The notes under the pieces were generated by a model. It worked only from the letters and a program-made list of their open reading frames with translations. It did no database searches and was not told the origin of the DNA. Shown here in pieces: positions 32,620-41,209 of a stretch of 64,000 nt of DNA; within the stretch, counting starts at the first letter, position 1, and every line of letters starts with the position of its first letter. Both the position numbers and the translations under genes were made by a program. The DNA comes from M3007 sp044350425 (GTDB taxonomy: Bacteria; Bacteroidota; Bacteroidia; Chitinophagales; Saprospiraceae), in assembly GCA_044350425.1 (NCBI GenBank), contig JBILHS010000003.1, positions 45,214-109,213 of the forward strand, in the 5' to 3' direction.

Positions 32620-35600
32620 ATGACAAGCCCTGCCTACATTTTTATCTCCTTTGATGCCGCGGATGTCCAATCTGCAGCAGATTTGCAACGCCAGCTCTCG
32701 GTGGCTTTGCAGCCCCGTTCTTGCGTTTTTTGGAACCGAAAAGAGGTGCCTCCGGAAGCTTTTCGTGCAACGGCAGCCGCATTTTTAGAAAAAACGGATC
32801 TCTTTATAGCCCTGCTTTCCATGCGCTTTGAGGATACCCCGGATGTCCGCTGGGAGGTGTCGCAAGCCATCCAAACGCAAAAAGATCGTCCGGCCCTTCA
32901 GATTTTGACCTTGTTGGCGCGGAGTACGTCTACACCAAGCGTGCTGCAGCCCTACCAAACTGCGCTTCCGGCAGGAGAAACCATTGAAGATACGGATATA
33001 GCCCGGGACCGGCAGCTGCTCCGTGCCACGCGTATGGCTGCCAGTATGTTGGATGCAGCGCCTCAAAGCAACGATATTGGCATTGGAAACATCTCGCTCC
33101 CTATTCGTGTGGAGGATCTTCGGGAGCGCTTGCTGGCTCAAACAGATCGCATCAATCATGCCCCGCTGCTGGCGCTTTTAAAACGGATGATCCGGGATGT
33201 GAAAGTGAAGCGTGGAGTGCTGGATGTAGAGGATTATTTTAAACAGTTACGCGAAAAGACCCGCCTGTCACAGATTAGCCTGAAGGAACTAGAAATAAAG
33301 GCCACTCCAATTCAGGAAGACCTGTCTAATTTGATCGAACGTTTGCAGGAGGAGGACCTGGTTCCGGAATGGCGACAGATCTTTATCAGGGATTATTATC
33401 GTTTTGCAGGCGAGAGTCGGGAAGACAGTACGGTTCCTCCGTTTTTTGTTCCGTTGGATGATATTGCCATTCCGGAAACCCTGAATCTTCCGTTGAACAC
33501 GCCCGGGCAGGAATCTCTCATACAGGTTGGTCAGCTTTCTTTTGATCAAAAGAACGATTTCAGACGAAGTCTGCTCCTGGCCAAGGATGCGATGGCTGTA
33601 AAAAACTATGCGCAGGCCTATACTTATTGTGACCATGTACGAACCAAAGTAGATCCGCAATCTGCTCAGTTGTACGAGTACCTGCTCATTACTTTTTTGC
33701 AAAAGGAAACGGCCATTCGTGTCATGGAAGATGCGGTGAACGGCAATGACCGATTGCTTTCCTATATTCTGCTTTTTGCAAGCCGTCTCCGTGAATATGA
33801 AAAGGAAGGAAAATGCAGGTCCAGCACTTCGATCCACAATCTTGAAATTGCGTCGGAGAGTATTTCTGATGCCGCATTGAGGCTTTACCATGCCTTGCCC
33901 AATGATCCCTTGCGGCATACTGGCAAACATGCCGAATCTGTGCCAGACAATCGCAAAGCCATGCGCGTCATTCTGGAAAATACGCTCAAAGTATGCCGTC
34001 TGGTACACCCATCAGAAGAACTTTTGGAATCCGCAGTGATCGAATGTTGTGGCGGTGGGAAATTTCACTGGATCGAAAGGGTGGACGTAGTGAATGGGCA
34101 CTTCCAATTTATCCCGAATGGACCTTTTGATTTGCTCGGTGAAATTCAGGAGTTGTTGGAAATGCTCCATGAAATAGAGCTTGAAGACGAAAAAAAGATC
34201 GTAAAGGGACGTGAACTGCTGCGTGAAGATTTGTACTTCAGTCTTTTAGCCAAAAGACAGGCTTTAGCCAATCAAATTGCTACAGATATAAAGCGGCGTC
34301 GGCCTTTTACCGATATTCGTGAATCCGTGATCCGGTTTACCTATGCATGCTTGTTGGGCGCGGAAGAATTTACAGATCAGGATCTAAGAGGCCACGGCAC
34401 CTCATTTTACCGGATGGCCTTGGAATACCTTCTGCCGGGACTTCTGGTTTCGCCTACGCCTGGTATAGGAACGGAATTGCGTTGGTTTACGCTGGATGTC
34501 CGTGGCGAAGTGATAGCGCATCCTGACTGTGCAAAATATAGATTTGATGTGCTGGCCATAGTTGAAAAGATCGTGCATGAGCATGCTGGCAAGGCTGGCT
34601 GGCTCCAGGTTCAGCCCAATATCAGGGAAAGTGTTTATCTGCAGTTTGTATCCGACACGGCAGCTGCCTGGAAAGTGGTGAAATCAGGCCTTTCGTTTTC
34701 AGATTTCCGACGCATGGAAGGTTTAGATGCGCGTCGTAGAATGATCTCCTGTTTAAAGCAATGGCGGGTCGCCTACCGCGCCTACCCGGAAAGAGTGGGT
34801 CAGGATTTTCTGGACCATTGTATTAAAGAGATCGTCGGCGAAAGCCTGTTGGTCTGGCTGCAGTTTGACACCACAGGCCAGTTGGTTACAATATCCGAAA
34901 GCCTGGCACTGGGATATGATGCGCAATCCGAGTTGCGGGAATTGTTATCAGAATCCTCCCGTTATACAGAGGAAGATCTGCGCAGGACGATCGCGGAGAA
35001 TATCTTTCAAAAACAAATTTTACCCGAATACGAGTCACTAAAAACAGGGGATGAGACCAGACGCATGGTTTGTGCTAAACTGATGTACGGGGCACTTTGC
35101 GCTTATAAAATCCATCAGGAGGCCTCTTTTCTGGATTTTGTTTGGCGTGAATTGACAGAGGAGCTCAAGTTCCGGTGGATCGATGTGACCCCTGAAGGTC
35201 AGGAGAAACCATTTTTAGTCACAGCAGGATTTGATCCTTTACAGGTGGTTCGTGAATTGAAGGAAGCCATGCCACAAAGGTACCGACTCCTGGAACTTCG
35301 CGAACGAATCACCCAACGCCGGTCGCGGGACACACAGGCGCGCTACCTGCATGAGATCAGCGAATTCCGGAACGAGAACCGCTTGCCCGAAAGACAGGTA
35401 GCGGTGGAGATTATCCGAAAGTTGAAGGGGTTATACCTTTATCTGCCGCAGGCTGAGCTGCTGAAATTACCCCTGGACGAATTGCATGGTCGTGGCAGGG
35501 TGCGCTGGTATGGGTATTTTCTGGGTATTTTCCCGCTGCAGGAAAATCACTACGAAAACAGCTATTTCAACTTTGAGTATAAGTATGAGCGCTATGAGAT

Positions 35601-35667
35601 AAAACGCCTGCTGGACAATCAGTTCGGCGAAATGCAGCGCGTACTTCGTGAAATCGGAGAATTATAG
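32620..35667 (+). CDS. TIR-like domain fused to a roughly 850-aa helical region, unknown role
   Basis: 1015 aa from ATG 32620; a TTG at 32608 could add four residues. The first 110 residues look like a TIR domain: AYIFISFDAADVQSAADLQRQL, SCVFWNRKEVPPEAF, TDLFIALLSMRFEDTPDVRWEVSQAI. Glu79 in RWEVSQAI lies where TIR NADases keep their catalytic Glu. The rest is mostly helical with TPR-like stretches (SLLLAKDAMAVKNYAQAYTYCDHV) and no P-loop, protease or membrane motif. TIR proteins often act in anti-phage defence by destroying NAD; that role here is inferred. It stands alone, with no obvious sensor partner. Confidence 0.6.
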   Translation: MTSPAYIFISFDAADVQSAADLQRQLSVALQPRSCVFWNRKEVPPEAFRATAAAFLEKTDLFIALLSMRFEDTPDVRWEVSQAIQTQKDRPALQILTLLARSTSTPSVLQPYQTALPAGETIEDTDIARDRQLLRATRMAASMLDAAPQSNDIGIGNISLPIRVEDLRERLLAQTDRINHAPLLALLKRMIRDVKVKRGVLDVEDYFKQLREKTRLSQISLKELEIKATPIQEDLSNLIERLQEEDLVPEWRQIFIRDYYRFAGESREDSTVPPFFVPLDDIAIPETLNLPLNTPGQESLIQVGQLSFDQKNDFRRSLLLAKDAMAVKNYAQAYTYCDHVRTKVDPQSAQLYEYLLITFLQKETAIRVMEDAVNGNDRLLSYILLFASRLREYEKEGKCRSSTSIHNLEIASESISDAALRLYHALPNDPLRHTGKHAESVPDNRKAMRVILENTLKVCRLVHPSEELLESAVIECCGGGKFHWIERVDVVNGHFQFIPNGPFDLLGEIQELLEMLHEIELEDEKKIVKGRELLREDLYFSLLAKRQALANQIATDIKRRRPFTDIRESVIRFTYACLLGAEEFTDQDLRGHGTSFYRMALEYLLPGLLVSPTPGIGTELRWFTLDVRGEVIAHPDCAKYRFDVLAIVEKIVHEHAGKAGWLQVQPNIRESVYLQFVSDTAAAWKVVKSGLSFSDFRRMEGLDARRRMISCLKQWRVAYRAYPERVGQDFLDHCIKEIVGESLLVWLQFDTTGQLVTISESLALGYDAQSELRELLSESSRYTEEDLRRTIAENIFQKQILPEYESLKTGDETRRMVCAKLMYGALCAYKIHQEASFLDFVWRELTEELKFRWIDVTPEGQEKPFLVTAGFDPLQVVRELKEAMPQRYRLLELRERITQRRSRDTQARYLHEISEFRNENRLPERQVAVEIIRKLKGLYLYLPQAELLKLPLDELHGRGRVRWYGYFLGIFPLQENHYENSYFNFEYKYERYEIKRLLDNQFGEMQRVLREIGEL

Positions 35668-35668
35668 C

Positions 35669-37141
35669 CTATTGTCCGCCGGATTTTTTCCTGCGAAGTA
35701 AGACCATACTGTTTTTGGGAACCGTCATGACCACTTCATGCGTATCCATAATTTTATTTGCATCTTCCGTATTGAGCGCATAATAAAACTCAAATTCCGG
35801 ATTTGGAGGCCGCACCTCGTGCCAGGGCGAAAGTTTTGCAATGTGGTTAAATCCCCTGGGATCTAATTCGAGATGATACATGAGCGAGTTCTGCAAGAGC
35901 CAGTTCGCATCCAAGGTGAAAGGCTCTGACCGACCTTCCGTTTCCTGAGCCTTTTGGAGGTGTCCAAAAACGAGGTAAGTAAACTCATCATGCCACCATT
36001 CACTGGTTTTTCGGATGTCTGCATTCCTAACGATGTTGATGAAGGTCAGCACCAGGATGGGGGTCATGTAGACCCAGGCCCAACGGTTTGATCTCTCCCA
36101 AAACCAGGATGCAGCCGTTGCCAGGGAAAATGCAAAAAGCGGCCAGTAATGCAATGCAAGTCGTGCCTGTAAATAGGGGGTATGCGTAAGTTGAACCTGT
36201 AAGATATTGGTAATCAATACACCGGCCAATAAAGCAACGAAAAACAAGCGAGGGTCAGCCTTGAAACGACCCGTCACCCGCGAACTCCGCCAGATACCTA
36301 CAGTGCAAATACCCAGTGTAAATGCTACAGCAAACCAGGTCAGCAATACATCTGTGCTTCGTCCAAGATACGCATTGCCATGGGTAGCTGCATGGATGGA
36401 GATTTGAATGGAATCAAAAAAGGAGCCAAGAGCCTGCCAGTTTTTTAATTCAGAATGCTGACTCAATCTGGAGAGTGGCGTATAAAGCATGCCTGCAAAA
36501 ACGCTCAAGGCTATAATCGCCGATTTTGATTTGTTCCAAAAGCCAGCTATAGAAGGGTTTTCCTGCCAAACGCAAAGGAATAGCAAGCCAACGAAGGGCA
36601 CAAAAAACAGCATTTGGGTAAAATTGGCATATACCGCTAAACCTGAAAAAATGACAGCTGGAAGCAGGCTTTCCTTCCTGTTTTCATTTAAAAAACGACC
36701 TGCTTGCCAGATTGCTAACAGCATGAGTCCCAATCCCAGCGAATAGCCCCGTGCCAGAGAGAAAAACTCCAAAAGAAAGGGTTGTCCCAACAAAAGCGCA
36801 TAGGCAAATACCCGCACCCACAATTGTGTAGATATTTGACGGCAAATGAGTATTCCGGCAAAAGCATAAGTCATTCCACCCAAAACTGCAGGAATCCTGA
36901 ATACAAAAGGATGCCAGCCAAAAAGCCCTGTAAATGCTTTGATCAGCAGTGTGTTCAGGATATGGTTATTCGGATTCGCGTCTGAGACAAAGAACAGGGT
37001 ATCGAATACTGAACGAGGTACATGGCTGATGGCGGTCGAACTTTCGTCTACCGTTACAGGGATAAGCCAGGCACGGAGTATGATATAAATACCAAAGACT
37101 ACCGCAAGGCTGCCCAGGATCAAGTTTGTTTTGCGATTCAT
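35669..37141 (-). CDS. GT-C family glycosyltransferase (GT39/ArnT-like)
   Basis: 490 aa with about 11 hydrophobic helices, starting MNRKTNLILGSLAVVFGIYIIL. The first periplasmic loop has DESSTAISH and NPNNHILNTLLIKAF, the Asp-containing loop pattern of polyprenol-phosphate-sugar-dependent transferases. It likely transfers a sugar to protein or envelope glycan on the periplasmic side. The GT2 at 30662 could supply the donor. Substrate cannot be read from sequence. Ends 2 bp from the convergent TIR-like gene. Confidence 0.8.
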   Translation of the reverse strand: MNRKTNLILGSLAVVFGIYIILRAWLIPVTVDESSTAISHVPRSVFDTLFFVSDANPNNHILNTLLIKAFTGLFGWHPFVFRIPAVLGGMTYAFAGILICRQISTQLWVRVFAYALLLGQPFLLEFFSLARGYSLGLGLMLLAIWQAGRFLNENRKESLLPAVIFSGLAVYANFTQMLFFVPFVGLLFLCVWQENPSIAGFWNKSKSAIIALSVFAGMLYTPLSRLSQHSELKNWQALGSFFDSIQISIHAATHGNAYLGRSTDVLLTWFAVAFTLGICTVGIWRSSRVTGRFKADPRLFFVALLAGVLITNILQVQLTHTPYLQARLALHYWPLFAFSLATAASWFWERSNRWAWVYMTPILVLTFINIVRNADIRKTSEWWHDEFTYLVFGHLQKAQETEGRSEPFTLDANWLLQNSLMYHLELDPRGFNHIAKLSPWHEVRPPNPEFEFYYALNTEDANKIMDTHEVVMTVPKNSMVLLRRKKSGGQ

Positions 37142-37247
37142 GGGGCGAATATCTGCTTATTCGTTTTTGTAAGGTAAAATATGTCAAAAAAAAACCGCCC
37201 GCAGTTTCCACTGGAGCGGCCTTATTTTCAAAACGTTCCTAATCAAA

Positions 37248-38819
37248 TTATTCTGAGCCGTCATTGCGTCCCCGTATAACGGCGTACTCACCTACTTTTT
37301 TGCCAACTTCTAAACCTACCTCACAATCAAACCGGTAGTGGATACAACCGTAAATGCGCGAATTTGAGGCTTCTTTTGCCATATCCAGTAAATCACCTGC
37401 ATGGTCAGGAAAAAGATAAGAAAGTACTTCTGCACCCGCTGCGGAAAAGGTGGAGTGTCCGGAGGTATATGCCGGGAAATTAGGGATGCCGGTTCCGGTA
37501 GTTACCGTAGGGTCAATTTCTGTAGGTCGCGGCAGTAAATAGAAATACTTAACATCCCAACAAGTGATGCCAGCATCTTCCAGCGCAGTATTTACCAGGG
37601 CCATAGCACGGGCAGAACGGATCTCATTGAATTGCTTTTCGTAGATCAATTCGCCAGCACGGCGGTTCCAGTGTCCGGGAGGTGTATAACTGCCAGCACC
37701 ATCGGCCCAGAAAGTAGTGATGCGTTGCTCCTCACGGCTGCGATTTTTGGCGAGGCCCCGAAGTTCCTCAAGTGCAACTTCAAATGCCGGAGTACCTGGT
37801 TGGGGTGGAACTGGAGGGCGGAGTGCAATTTTTGCAGCATCGTCAAAATTCCAGGTCTTTACATTGCCAAAAAAAGGCAACATAGGAGGACGAACTGGGA
37901 TGTCCTGACTGGTCCACAGCTGCGTTATACCCCGGGACAATGCATCTGCTTTTAGGTTGGGATAATTGGCCTGCGCATTCGCTGCACCCATTTTGTCTTT
38001 TTTTGCCCACTCGTTGATGACGTTCAAGGCAATTACACGCCCCAAAGAATCACCTGCAGAAAGATCGCTTTGCACATTCGCTCCAGCCCAAAGGCGGCTG
38101 TTTTTGTGCTCTTCAGCTTTCGCGATCACATTTGCAACTTCCCGAGGGAAGATAAATTTGAGGATTTCGCGCGAAGCGGCAGCCACCACGGCATCTTCAG
38201 AAGGGTAGGAGGGCAGGTCGTTCGCAGGAATAAGCGGTTGAATGTCCGTTGCATTTTTGTAAGGTGCCAGACGGTTATGCTGGAATTTTCTATGCCAGCA
38301 TGCGACCAGTGCATCATATTGAGCAACAGCCAATAAGGCCAGCATGCGTGAGGCTACCGGTGGGTTGGTAAAAGGTACCCGTGGATAGGCGTCCGGATTG
38401 GCAGGATCAAAAACAAGTGCCGGATAAACAGCTGTGCCGGTGGTATCAAATACATAATTGGGTGGCACGTTGTAGTTGGCAGCAAGCTCGCGAGCGATCT
38501 CATGCCAGCGCAATACACCATTTCCGCCCCACCAAACAGCAAGTTCTTTTTCTTCCGATGTGGCTGCGGCCATTTTTGACCTTAAGTGGTCTAACTCGGT
38601 CAAATAGGCCGCAGAACCAGCAACATCGGGTGTTGGGACGGTCGTTTTAGTGCTGTCGATCGTCAGGTAGGTTTTCCAATTGCCAGCATTTGCATCCAGG
38701 CTGGTTTCAGCATAGGGTTCGAATGCCGGATTTTCTGGGGGTGTTTTATCACACTGGGTAAACGTAATCCAGATGCTGAGCATCGTCACCACGCAATAGA
38801 ATATATTGATCTTTTTCAT
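37248..38819 (-). CDS. Vanadium-dependent haloperoxidase/PAP2-like lipoprotein
   Basis: 523 aa from ATG 38819 (MKKINIFYCVVTMLSIWITFTQC); a longer frame from 38951 is rejected. A lipobox Cys follows the hydrophobic segment (FTQCDK). The three active-site motifs of the acid phosphatase/vanadium peroxidase fold are present: KYFYLLPRP, YTSGHSTFSAAG and SRIYGCIHYRFD. The last pattern (SR, five residues, H, three residues, D) carries the vanadate/phosphate-binding His. Halogenation or phosphatase activity cannot be told apart here. It is 73 bp after the outer-membrane gene on the same strand, so co-transcription is likely. Confidence 0.85.
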   Translation of the reverse strand: MKKINIFYCVVTMLSIWITFTQCDKTPPENPAFEPYAETSLDANAGNWKTYLTIDSTKTTVPTPDVAGSAAYLTELDHLRSKMAAATSEEKELAVWWGGNGVLRWHEIARELAANYNVPPNYVFDTTGTAVYPALVFDPANPDAYPRVPFTNPPVASRMLALLAVAQYDALVACWHRKFQHNRLAPYKNATDIQPLIPANDLPSYPSEDAVVAAASREILKFIFPREVANVIAKAEEHKNSRLWAGANVQSDLSAGDSLGRVIALNVINEWAKKDKMGAANAQANYPNLKADALSRGITQLWTSQDIPVRPPMLPFFGNVKTWNFDDAAKIALRPPVPPQPGTPAFEVALEELRGLAKNRSREEQRITTFWADGAGSYTPPGHWNRRAGELIYEKQFNEIRSARAMALVNTALEDAGITCWDVKYFYLLPRPTEIDPTVTTGTGIPNFPAYTSGHSTFSAAGAEVLSYLFPDHAGDLLDMAKEASNSRIYGCIHYRFDCEVGLEVGKKVGEYAVIRGRNDGSE

Positions 38820-38892
38820 CGAAATTGAATTTTTGAATGTGGAGGTGAATTGCTTAAGGAGCAAGAGTGGAATGAAAGCCACCTTTTTTTTG

Positions 38893-39816
38893 TTATTTCC
38901 CAACCTCTTCGTCCCCTTTTTTATTGATATCCAGGAAATAGGTTGCACCAACGGTCCAGGTCAGGGCTTCACCCACATTGCGACCGCTGAGTACCTGGCT
39001 GATCGAAGCTAAAAGTCCCAAACGTTTAGTGATGAAATATTTGCCAAAAACGCCTGCTTGTCCGGCTGCCATTTTATTGCTGGCTTGCGGGGCTTCGTTG
39101 TAACGGATATCGTCACCCGAAAGCCCGTTGAACGCATCATACCAAACTTCAGCCTGAAACCGAGGTTTGATAAAGCCAAGTCGAGCTGAGTAGTCCAGTA
39201 CATTAGGAACTGGCATTTCATCACTGTAAATGAGTTCGTTGTCAAAAATATAAGCGTCACGGTCTAGCTGTGTGGAACTTCTCCAGGTGTGACCTGCTTG
39301 AGCGGTTACATACAGCCCAAAATCAGCTGTATAATTAATAATGGCGCGAAGCGATGCCGTTTTACTTTGCAAACCGATGCTGAAGGGCAGCAAATCAGGG
39401 GTGTAATTGCTCACTGGGGTTGAAAGTCCACCCGTAGCCTGAACCTTGAAAGTACCCCCTGCAGCAGCAATCGATAAGGCTTCATATTTAACAAAAACAG
39501 AAAGATCCTGAATGCCTTTTTGGCCCGTGATGTAGCTCACATCCGAACTGGTCCAAACATAAGGGAGCCCGATCATGGCATTCAGGTTTTTGCTGATGCC
39601 ATAGTTGCCCATCAGCATCGCACTTTGAGTGGTTAATGCGCCAAGGTTCAGGTTGGAACGTTTCGTTTCGCCTTGCCAATAGTTTTCCCATTTGCTATTG
39701 GAATACTGACCGAGGATACAAAGTTGGCCTTGTGGCATCATCAGCCCGTCGGTGGGCGTTTGAGCAAGCACCGATCCGCACATAAGCAGGAAAAATGAAA
39801 AATAGAAGTGTCGCAT
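38893..39816 (-). CDS. Outer-membrane beta-barrel protein of unknown function
   Basis: 307 aa with a signal peptide (MRHFYFSFFLLMCGSVLAQ). Alternating strands run throughout (NLNAMIGLPYVWTSSD, GTFKVQATGGLSTP, LGLLASISQVLSG, TWTVGATYFLDI), typical of small porin- or transporter-like barrels. It lies directly upstream of the haloperoxidase-type lipoprotein on the same strand, so the two may act together at the outer membrane. A TAGGTTTG box is at 39845-39852. Confidence 0.7.
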   Translation of the reverse strand: MRHFYFSFFLLMCGSVLAQTPTDGLMMPQGQLCILGQYSNSKWENYWQGETKRSNLNLGALTTQSAMLMGNYGISKNLNAMIGLPYVWTSSDVSYITGQKGIQDLSVFVKYEALSIAAAGGTFKVQATGGLSTPVSNYTPDLLPFSIGLQSKTASLRAIINYTADFGLYVTAQAGHTWRSSTQLDRDAYIFDNELIYSDEMPVPNVLDYSARLGFIKPRFQAEVWYDAFNGLSGDDIRYNEAPQASNKMAAGQAGVFGKYFITKRLGLLASISQVLSGRNVGEALTWTVGATYFLDINKKGDEEVGK

Positions 39817-39844
39817 AGGTTAGATTTTTTCTAAAATTTAGGTG

Positions 39845-39852
39845 CAAACCTA
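39845..39852 (-). promoter_or_regulatory. -7 box (TAGGTTTG) for the barrel-haloperoxidase pair
   Basis: Perfect TAnnTTTG match on the minus strand, 28 bp before the start at 39816. Confidence 0.45.
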
Positions 39853-39982
39853 TGGCCATCCTGTCAACTCGGGGCTTAGAATTTCCTTAGAAATAGATGG
39901 TTGATGCTTCAGGCCTATTTGCAAAATGTCAGGTATTAATAGAATAATTTAAAGCCCACTGTAATGAATTGGGCTACATTTT

Positions 39983-39990
39983 TACCTTCG
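39983..39990 (+). promoter_or_regulatory. -7 box (TACCTTCG) abutting the RidA start
   Basis: One mismatch to TAnnTTTG, only 4 bp before the ATG at 39995. This suggests a leaderless or nearly leaderless transcript. Confidence 0.38.
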
Positions 39991-39994
39991 CCTT

Positions 39995-40408
39995 ATGAAA
40001 ATTGATGCTGCTAACGCCCCCAAACCAGTTGGACTTTACCCACATGCCAGGAGAGTAGGAAACCTGCTTTTCTTATCCGGCATTGGTCCGCGTGACCCGG
40101 AAACAGATGGTGTGCCGGGTTTAATACGTTCCCCGACAGGAAATTATACTGAATTTGATTTCGAAGCGCAGGTTCGTTCTGTATTCCAGAATGTGCGTAT
40201 CGTGCTGGAAGCCAGCGGTGCCCGGTGGGAGGATCTGGTGGATGTGACCGTTTTCTTAGTCAATATGGAACGTGATTTTCACACGTTTAACAGACTTTAT
40301 GCGGAGTATTTTAAAGATAACCAGCCTTGCCGTACAACCGTTGGTATTGACCGATTGCCTACTCCAATAGCGATAGAATTGAAATGTGTGGCAGTTGTGA
40401 CCGAATGA
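39995..40408 (+). CDS. RidA/YjgF-family deaminase
   Basis: 137 aa, starting MKIDAANAPKPVGLYPHARRVG. RidA motifs include LLFLSGIGPR, EAQVRSVFQNVRIVLEASGARWEDLVDVTVFLVNM and CRTTVGIDRLPTPIAIEL. The conserved Arg in CRTTVG lies where RidA binds substrate carboxylates. The PHARRVG start resembles 2-aminomuconate deaminase-like members rather than the housekeeping RidA, which would fit aromatic catabolism (hmgA is nearby), but this is only suggestive. Confidence 0.85.
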   Translation: MKIDAANAPKPVGLYPHARRVGNLLFLSGIGPRDPETDGVPGLIRSPTGNYTEFDFEAQVRSVFQNVRIVLEASGARWEDLVDVTVFLVNMERDFHTFNRLYAEYFKDNQPCRTTVGIDRLPTPIAIELKCVAVVTE

Positions 40409-40507
40409 TTTTTCACTAAAACGGTAAAAAACAGTGAAAGCAAATGATTTTTAATGAAATTGCCGCACACTTTTTTTAAATTTTCTAACAACAAAGATAT
40501 TCTTACA

Positions 40508-40515
40508 TACCTTTG
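40508..40515 (+). promoter_or_regulatory. -7 box (TACCTTTG) upstream of the RRM gene
   Basis: Perfect match to TAnnTTTG. It implies a 5' untranslated leader of about 115 nt before the ATG at 40638, ending in T-rich repeats of TTTTTCA. Confidence 0.5.
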
Positions 40516-40637
40516 CTCTGTTCACTGAGTATCGCAACCCAAAGGCAAGCCATTCTTACCCGGCATTTTTTGTTCGAAGATGATTTTGCTGCACCAAGTC
40601 GATGCTCGATTTTTTTCATTTTTTTCATTTTTTCGCA

Positions 40638-41093
40638 ATGAACATCTTCGTAGCAAAATTAAACTACGACACTATCGAGGACGATCTCCGCGCTGCTTTC
40701 GAGCAATTCGGTGAAGTTTCTTCGTGCTCTATCGCCCATGACAAGATGACCGGCCGCTCTAAAGGCTTCGGTTTTGTTGAAATGGACAACGATGAAGAGG
40801 CCGAAAAGGCCATTGACGCACTTAACGAAACAGATCTTGATGGCCGCACAATTGTAGTCAAAAAAGCAGAGCCACGTGAATCACGTGATTCTCGCGGCGG
40901 CGGCGGCGGCGGTGGCCGTGGTGGTTACGGCGGCGGCGGCGGCGGCAACCGTGGCGGCGGTGGCGGTTACGGCGGCGGCGGCAATCGCGGCGGCGGTGGC
41001 GGTTACGGCGGCGGCGGCGGCAATCGTGGCGGCGGCGGTTACGGCGGCGGCGGCGGCGGCAACCGTGGCGGCGGCGGTGGCGATCGCTGGTAA
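40638..41093 (+). CDS. RNA-binding protein with RRM and glycine-rich tail
   Basis: 151 aa from ATG 40638 (MNIFVAKLNYDTIEDDLRAAFEQFG). An RRM spans residues 1-78, with RNP2 (IFVAKL) and RNP1 (KGFGFVEM). The tail from about residue 85 is almost only Gly with Arg, Tyr and Asn in repeated units (GGGGYGGGGG, GGNRGGG). Such proteins in Bacteroidota and cyanobacteria are often cold-induced RNA chaperones. The coding DNA of the tail is (GGC)n-rich and prone to length change. A long leader and an intrinsic terminator frame a single-gene transcript. Confidence 0.93.
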   Translation: MNIFVAKLNYDTIEDDLRAAFEQFGEVSSCSIAHDKMTGRSKGFGFVEMDNDEEAEKAIDALNETDLDGRTIVVKKAEPRESRDSRGGGGGGGRGGYGGGGGGNRGGGGGYGGGGNRGGGGGYGGGGGNRGGGGYGGGGGGNRGGGGGDRW

Positions 41094-41120
41094 GTGTCCA
41101 TCACTATACCTCGCTAATAA

Positions 41121-41159
41121 AAAAGCGCGGAGCATCGAAAGATGTTCCGCGCTTTTTTT
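41121..41159 (+). terminator. Intrinsic terminator after the RRM gene
   Basis: AAAAGCGCGGAGCATC, a GAAA loop and GATGTTCCGCGCTTTT form a strong stem, followed by T residues. The stem is nearly symmetric, so it may also serve hmgA transcription ending from the other side at 41210. Confidence 0.88.
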
Positions 41160-41209
41160 ATTGCGATCCAGAGCGCTTCAGGGTTAAGTGATACAGCCTA
41201 AACCGTTTA

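Noticed and set aside
40881..41135. An antisense alanine-rich protein opposite the glycine-rich RRM tail
   Set aside because: It is the reverse shadow of GGC-rich DNA; no start signal or independent evidence.
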